Origin: Siphonodentalium dalli
Lineage: Eukaryota > Mollusca > Scaphopoda > Gadilida > Siphonodentaliidae
DNA length: 64,000 nt
Assembly: GCA_032622095.1 (NCBI GenBank)
Contig: CP136063.1
Span: forward strand, 37,732,106-37,796,105
Reading direction: 5' to 3'
The notes under the pieces were generated by a model. That model did not search any database. It saw only the letters and a program-made list of their open reading frames with translations, and was not told the origin of the DNA. Shown in pieces: positions 61,372 to 64,000 of this stretch. Each line of letters starts with the position of its first letter. Within the stretch, counting starts at the first letter, position 1. The translations under genes were made by a program, and so were the position numbers.

Positions 61372-62175
61372 TAATAACTCTGAGCTTTGATAGGTGGGCT
61401 CCTCGATTCATATATTTTTATACCCAAAACCAAATAAACAGTCACTGAGGGTCTTCTGAATCGGAATGCACATCTTTAATACCCAATACCTACGGTAATA
61501 TTATAATTCTAATTCCCAGGACCCAGAGAACAGTCAGAAAACACATACCAGCTAATGTGTCAGTAAATACTATGCAATTAACTACATGCATTTACCTCGA
61601 GGAACAAGTATCTATTTGCTGCCAGCCTATCCATAAGAAATTTAATGTACAAACACTTGTTCGGGGCCCACTTAGTTTTCGAACCCCCAAGATTACTTTA
61701 TATAAAATATATGCCATATTATATACCATTTGAAAGAGGAAGCTCCAAAACATTGAATTGTCAACTTATCCAGTGTAATAAACTGTAGACATGTTGTTAC
61801 TGTTGAGTTGGCAATGTGTTCTGAACTATCAAGATTGAAGTAAACATCATCATTATTTTCAATGCAGGGGGGAATAACTATATATTAAAGATAGAGTTCT
61901 TCCCCTTTCATTGAAATTTTGGTCTATTTTTTTTTTTTATTTTTTATTTATTTTTTTTAAGTTTGAATTCTGTACCATTCTGGATGAAAGAAGGGGAAGT
62001 CTTCAGTACTAGAAGTCTCCTATTTCTCTGTGGGCATCTTCTATGACACTGATGTTTCAAATAGGGATGAATTATAGTATTTTAATCATATTTTATGGCA
62101 TTGATCGAAAATTGAGTGGGCCTTTAATGTCACCTTTAATGTCACATTTATGTATCTATTAATTCTATTTAAACA
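61372..62175 (+). repeat. Segmental duplication, copy 2, right part
   Basis: Resumes with TAATAACTCTGAGCTTTGAT, matching copy 1 from 35685 onward, and ends CTATTTAAACA. It completes the third MITE copy (to 61479). It has small differences from copy 1: an extra 17 bases after TTTGAT that are also present in MITE copy 1 at 6339-6734, a missing stretch near 61540, and a duplicated CTTTAATGTCAC near 62125. Confidence 0.9.
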
Positions 62176-64000
62176 GCCGCATGAACAGGTTAAATGTATA
62201 TAATCTATGTCTCAATTTTGTGTGGTATGTTTGTTTGTGTTTTCTATCTCTCTTTTTCACACACTACCTGTATGTATTATATCTGATATATACTACATAC
62301 CGGTATATGAAGTGCCTGTGCAAACCACACAGGGGAGGTCACACTGCCAATTTTTAAAAAGCATATATATTTGATATTTCTGATGAGTAAAAACTTTTAG
62401 CCTCTCTCAGTAGACTGTAAAAACTTTTAGCCTCTCTCAGTAGACTCTAAAAAAAAAAAAAAACCCCAGAAAATTTTAGCCAAAAAAACAAAAACAAATT
62501 ACAAAAATTAATATTAACAAACAAACTGATTGATTGACTAATTCTCTATGTCCTCGTCCAATGAAGAGGTTTTCCATGTTCATTAAGGGGGTGGTCACTT
62601 GAAGTGAACAGTTTTGGATTGGGTATTCCAGGCAAATCTGCGGAGCGGGGGTTGCAGGGTTGAGCATGCTTCTGAGTGTGACTTGGTGTGCTGTTGGAAG
62701 CGGCAGGTATTGGTCCGGCGGGTCTGCTTGGTAAACTATAAAATTTTTGCAATAAATACATTTTTGAGAATTGTTTTTCCTGGAATTACATCACTTGACC
62801 TACATTTCAAAAAAATAAATACAAATTTAAAAAATAAATACACCAACATCAAAATGGGACAAGTTCCAAGCGGACCCTCAGATAGGTGCCTGTTGTTTTT
62901 TGTGCCGCATCGCGTCGCGCTCGGAGGTGTGTGCAGCTCTGTAGCTTTATTGCATGGAGGTCCCCATTCAGAATTGGTCACTTGACCTCCCTCACAACAT
63001 TGGTTGTGTGACCCCCCCCCCCCTAGGCTACATGCCATTTCATCAAATGATGTCTGAAACCCAATGCCGTAACTGACTAACTGTTATATCTATATATTTA
63101 ATTTGGTCAGAAAAATATTTTCCTAGAACCCCCCCCCCAGCCACATAATTATGGAATCATGTTACCACCCACCCACACGTACTGCTTGACATCACTGTTA
63201 GGCCCACTGAATACAGATGAAATCTTTAAAATGTCGAACATCTGATCGTTACCGGGTATAACTCACCTCTGTCATTCTGTGAACAAAAACCCAGACACTC
63301 TCGCCGCTATCGAGCTTTTCCAACTTAGAATAATAAGTCAACGCTAACTATAACATTCAGTTAATCCACGTGCTTCAAGGCTGAATATACACATGTACAT
63401 GATTTGTCACGACAACACTAGAAGTTTAGTCAAAACTGAGTCAAAATGAAACACCCACGTTGAAAAGCTTCACAGAGCATCAGGCCAACTTGAACGGTCA
63501 CAGGCAGCATATCACATGATATTAAGTCGACCTAATTGTTTCGACCCATGCAAAGTCCACTTTTCACGACTCATCGTTCCGCGCTATTAAATTCAAAAGC
63601 AATATCAACAATGCGTACGCATGTTATTACCGCAGGCCGTATCGACTAAAATCCCAGTTTCGCAAGGCTGGTGTGGCCTATCTTATTCACATAATGCTAA
63701 TCAAAGAACGGGGATACACACTGGAAACAGTTCTCTGTGATAAAGTTTGACCCTTTCGGTGAGTGAAGGCATTCCTCAGCATAATGTGCCCAGAACCAAT
63801 CGTGTGTCGCTAAACTGTGTAACTTCCTCTGCAGGCCTATATCCGTACATTATCATAATGTGTATTCTCGTGTTTTATCCTCAACAATGAGACTGCCCTA
63901 TTTTCTCACTTATCTCAGATTAATCCTACGAAAATCCCATCATGCTAACAATCCAAGCCCAAGCGCAAATCCATAATTTGTTAAACATAGCTACCCGTTA
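62176..64000. other. Right flank, no gene recognised
   Basis: TAAAAACTTTTAGCCTCTCT is part of a 33-base direct duplication at 62388-62450, followed by an A-run. 62600-63050 contains frames on both strands (62614-62985 plus, 62736-63038 minus) with no domain. Poly-C tracts occur at about 63012-63024 and 63130-63138. I support no gene here. Confidence 0.4.

Larger units (their letters stand above)
39619..61377. repeat. Satellite: 12.5 tandem copies of a 1741-bp unit
   Basis: Unit starts are at 39619, 41360, 43101, 44842, 46583, 48324, 50065, 51806, 53547, 55288, 57029, 58770 and 60511. The last copy is cut at 61377. Every step is exactly 1741 bases, so there is no net indel, even in the internal (TAA)n run. 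I saw only three variable sites or pairs. Linked changes at unit positions 137 and 139 define type A (aaacttaaat) and type B (aaaccttaat), in the order A A B A B B A A B A B A B. Private changes occur at 55437 and 60337. Many 60-101 codon frames repeat in every copy but overlap on both strands, lack domains, and are judged non-coding. Such uniformity means recent amplification, strong homogenisation, or an assembly effect. Confidence 0.97.

Noticed and set aside
39619-61377. Array as rDNA, 5S, histone or snRNA gene cluster
   Set aside because: No rRNA, 5S box C, histone fold or snRNA features are seen in the 1741-bp unit.
37174-61377. Helitron interpretation of the inserted block
   Set aside because: A hairpin lies near the right edge, but there is no CTRR end, no TC start and no A/T insertion point. 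Junctions instead show TAA on both sides.
62614-63038. Overlapping frames of 123 and 100 codons on opposite strands
   Set aside because: They are antisense to each other, bounded by A-runs and C-runs, with no recognisable domain.
1-64000. Host protein-coding gene with introns
   Set aside because: Every domain-bearing frame I could identify belongs to a mobile element. No set of splice-compatible exons of a cellular gene was recognisable by eye.

Overview
The window is a repeat-rich, intron-less stretch of eukaryotic genomic DNA, AT-rich outside a few islands. I can support no host gene, rRNA, CRISPR array or operon. Nearly everything recognisable is mobile DNA or tandem repeat. A marine invertebrate, probably a mollusc or other spiralian, is my best inference. 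It rests on a Crypton/DUF3504-type recombinase relic, APE-type LINEs with coiled-coil/RRM ORF1 proteins, Gypsy remnants, and repeat modules built around the motif GGGNNATAACTC. I recall that motif as common in molluscan intergenic DNA, but I could not search for it.

Layout. 1-880: unassigned. 895-3900: a degenerate 51-bp minisatellite. 4015-7839: a 3.8-kb DNA transposon with 460-bp terminal inverted repeats (TIRs) that start with the recombination-signal heptamer CACAGTG, flanked by a 5-bp target-site duplication (TSD), AAACT. It carries a GC-rich coding-like fragment and a 400-bp MITE. 7930-9390: inverted-repeat and LTR-like debris. 10958-12050: a decayed Gypsy gag. 12040-13500: two tandem arrays and a TATA-bearing leader. 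13786-15100: a second broken gag. 15455-18640: a broken LINE ORF2 on the minus strand. 19570-22640: direct duplications and a TTAA-flanked foldback element. 22715-24000: a LINE ORF1 with its 5' UTR, minus strand. 24004-26908: Gypsy protease, reverse transcriptase (RT) and RNase H, cut before the integrase core. 26909-28817: two near-identical 207-bp repeats around 1.5 kb. 31486-32520: a dead Crypton-like tyrosine recombinase, minus strand. 32903-33266: a long hairpin. 33302-35100: a LINE 5' UTR and an intact 480-aa ORF1.

The right half has one striking architecture. A 1.47-kb segment (35101-36574) is tandemly duplicated. The second copy (36575-37173, resuming at 61372-62175) is split by a 24.2-kb block with TAA at both junctions. 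That block carries a tandem pair of tRNA-like 272-bp units, followed by 12.5 copies of a satellite whose period is exactly 1741 bp and whose copies are almost identical. Two linked base changes divide the copies into types A and B in the order AABABBAABABAB.

The genes do not form a pathway. They are successive, nested insertions of parasitic elements. Only the ORF1 at 33527-34969 is an intact, plausible coding sequence.
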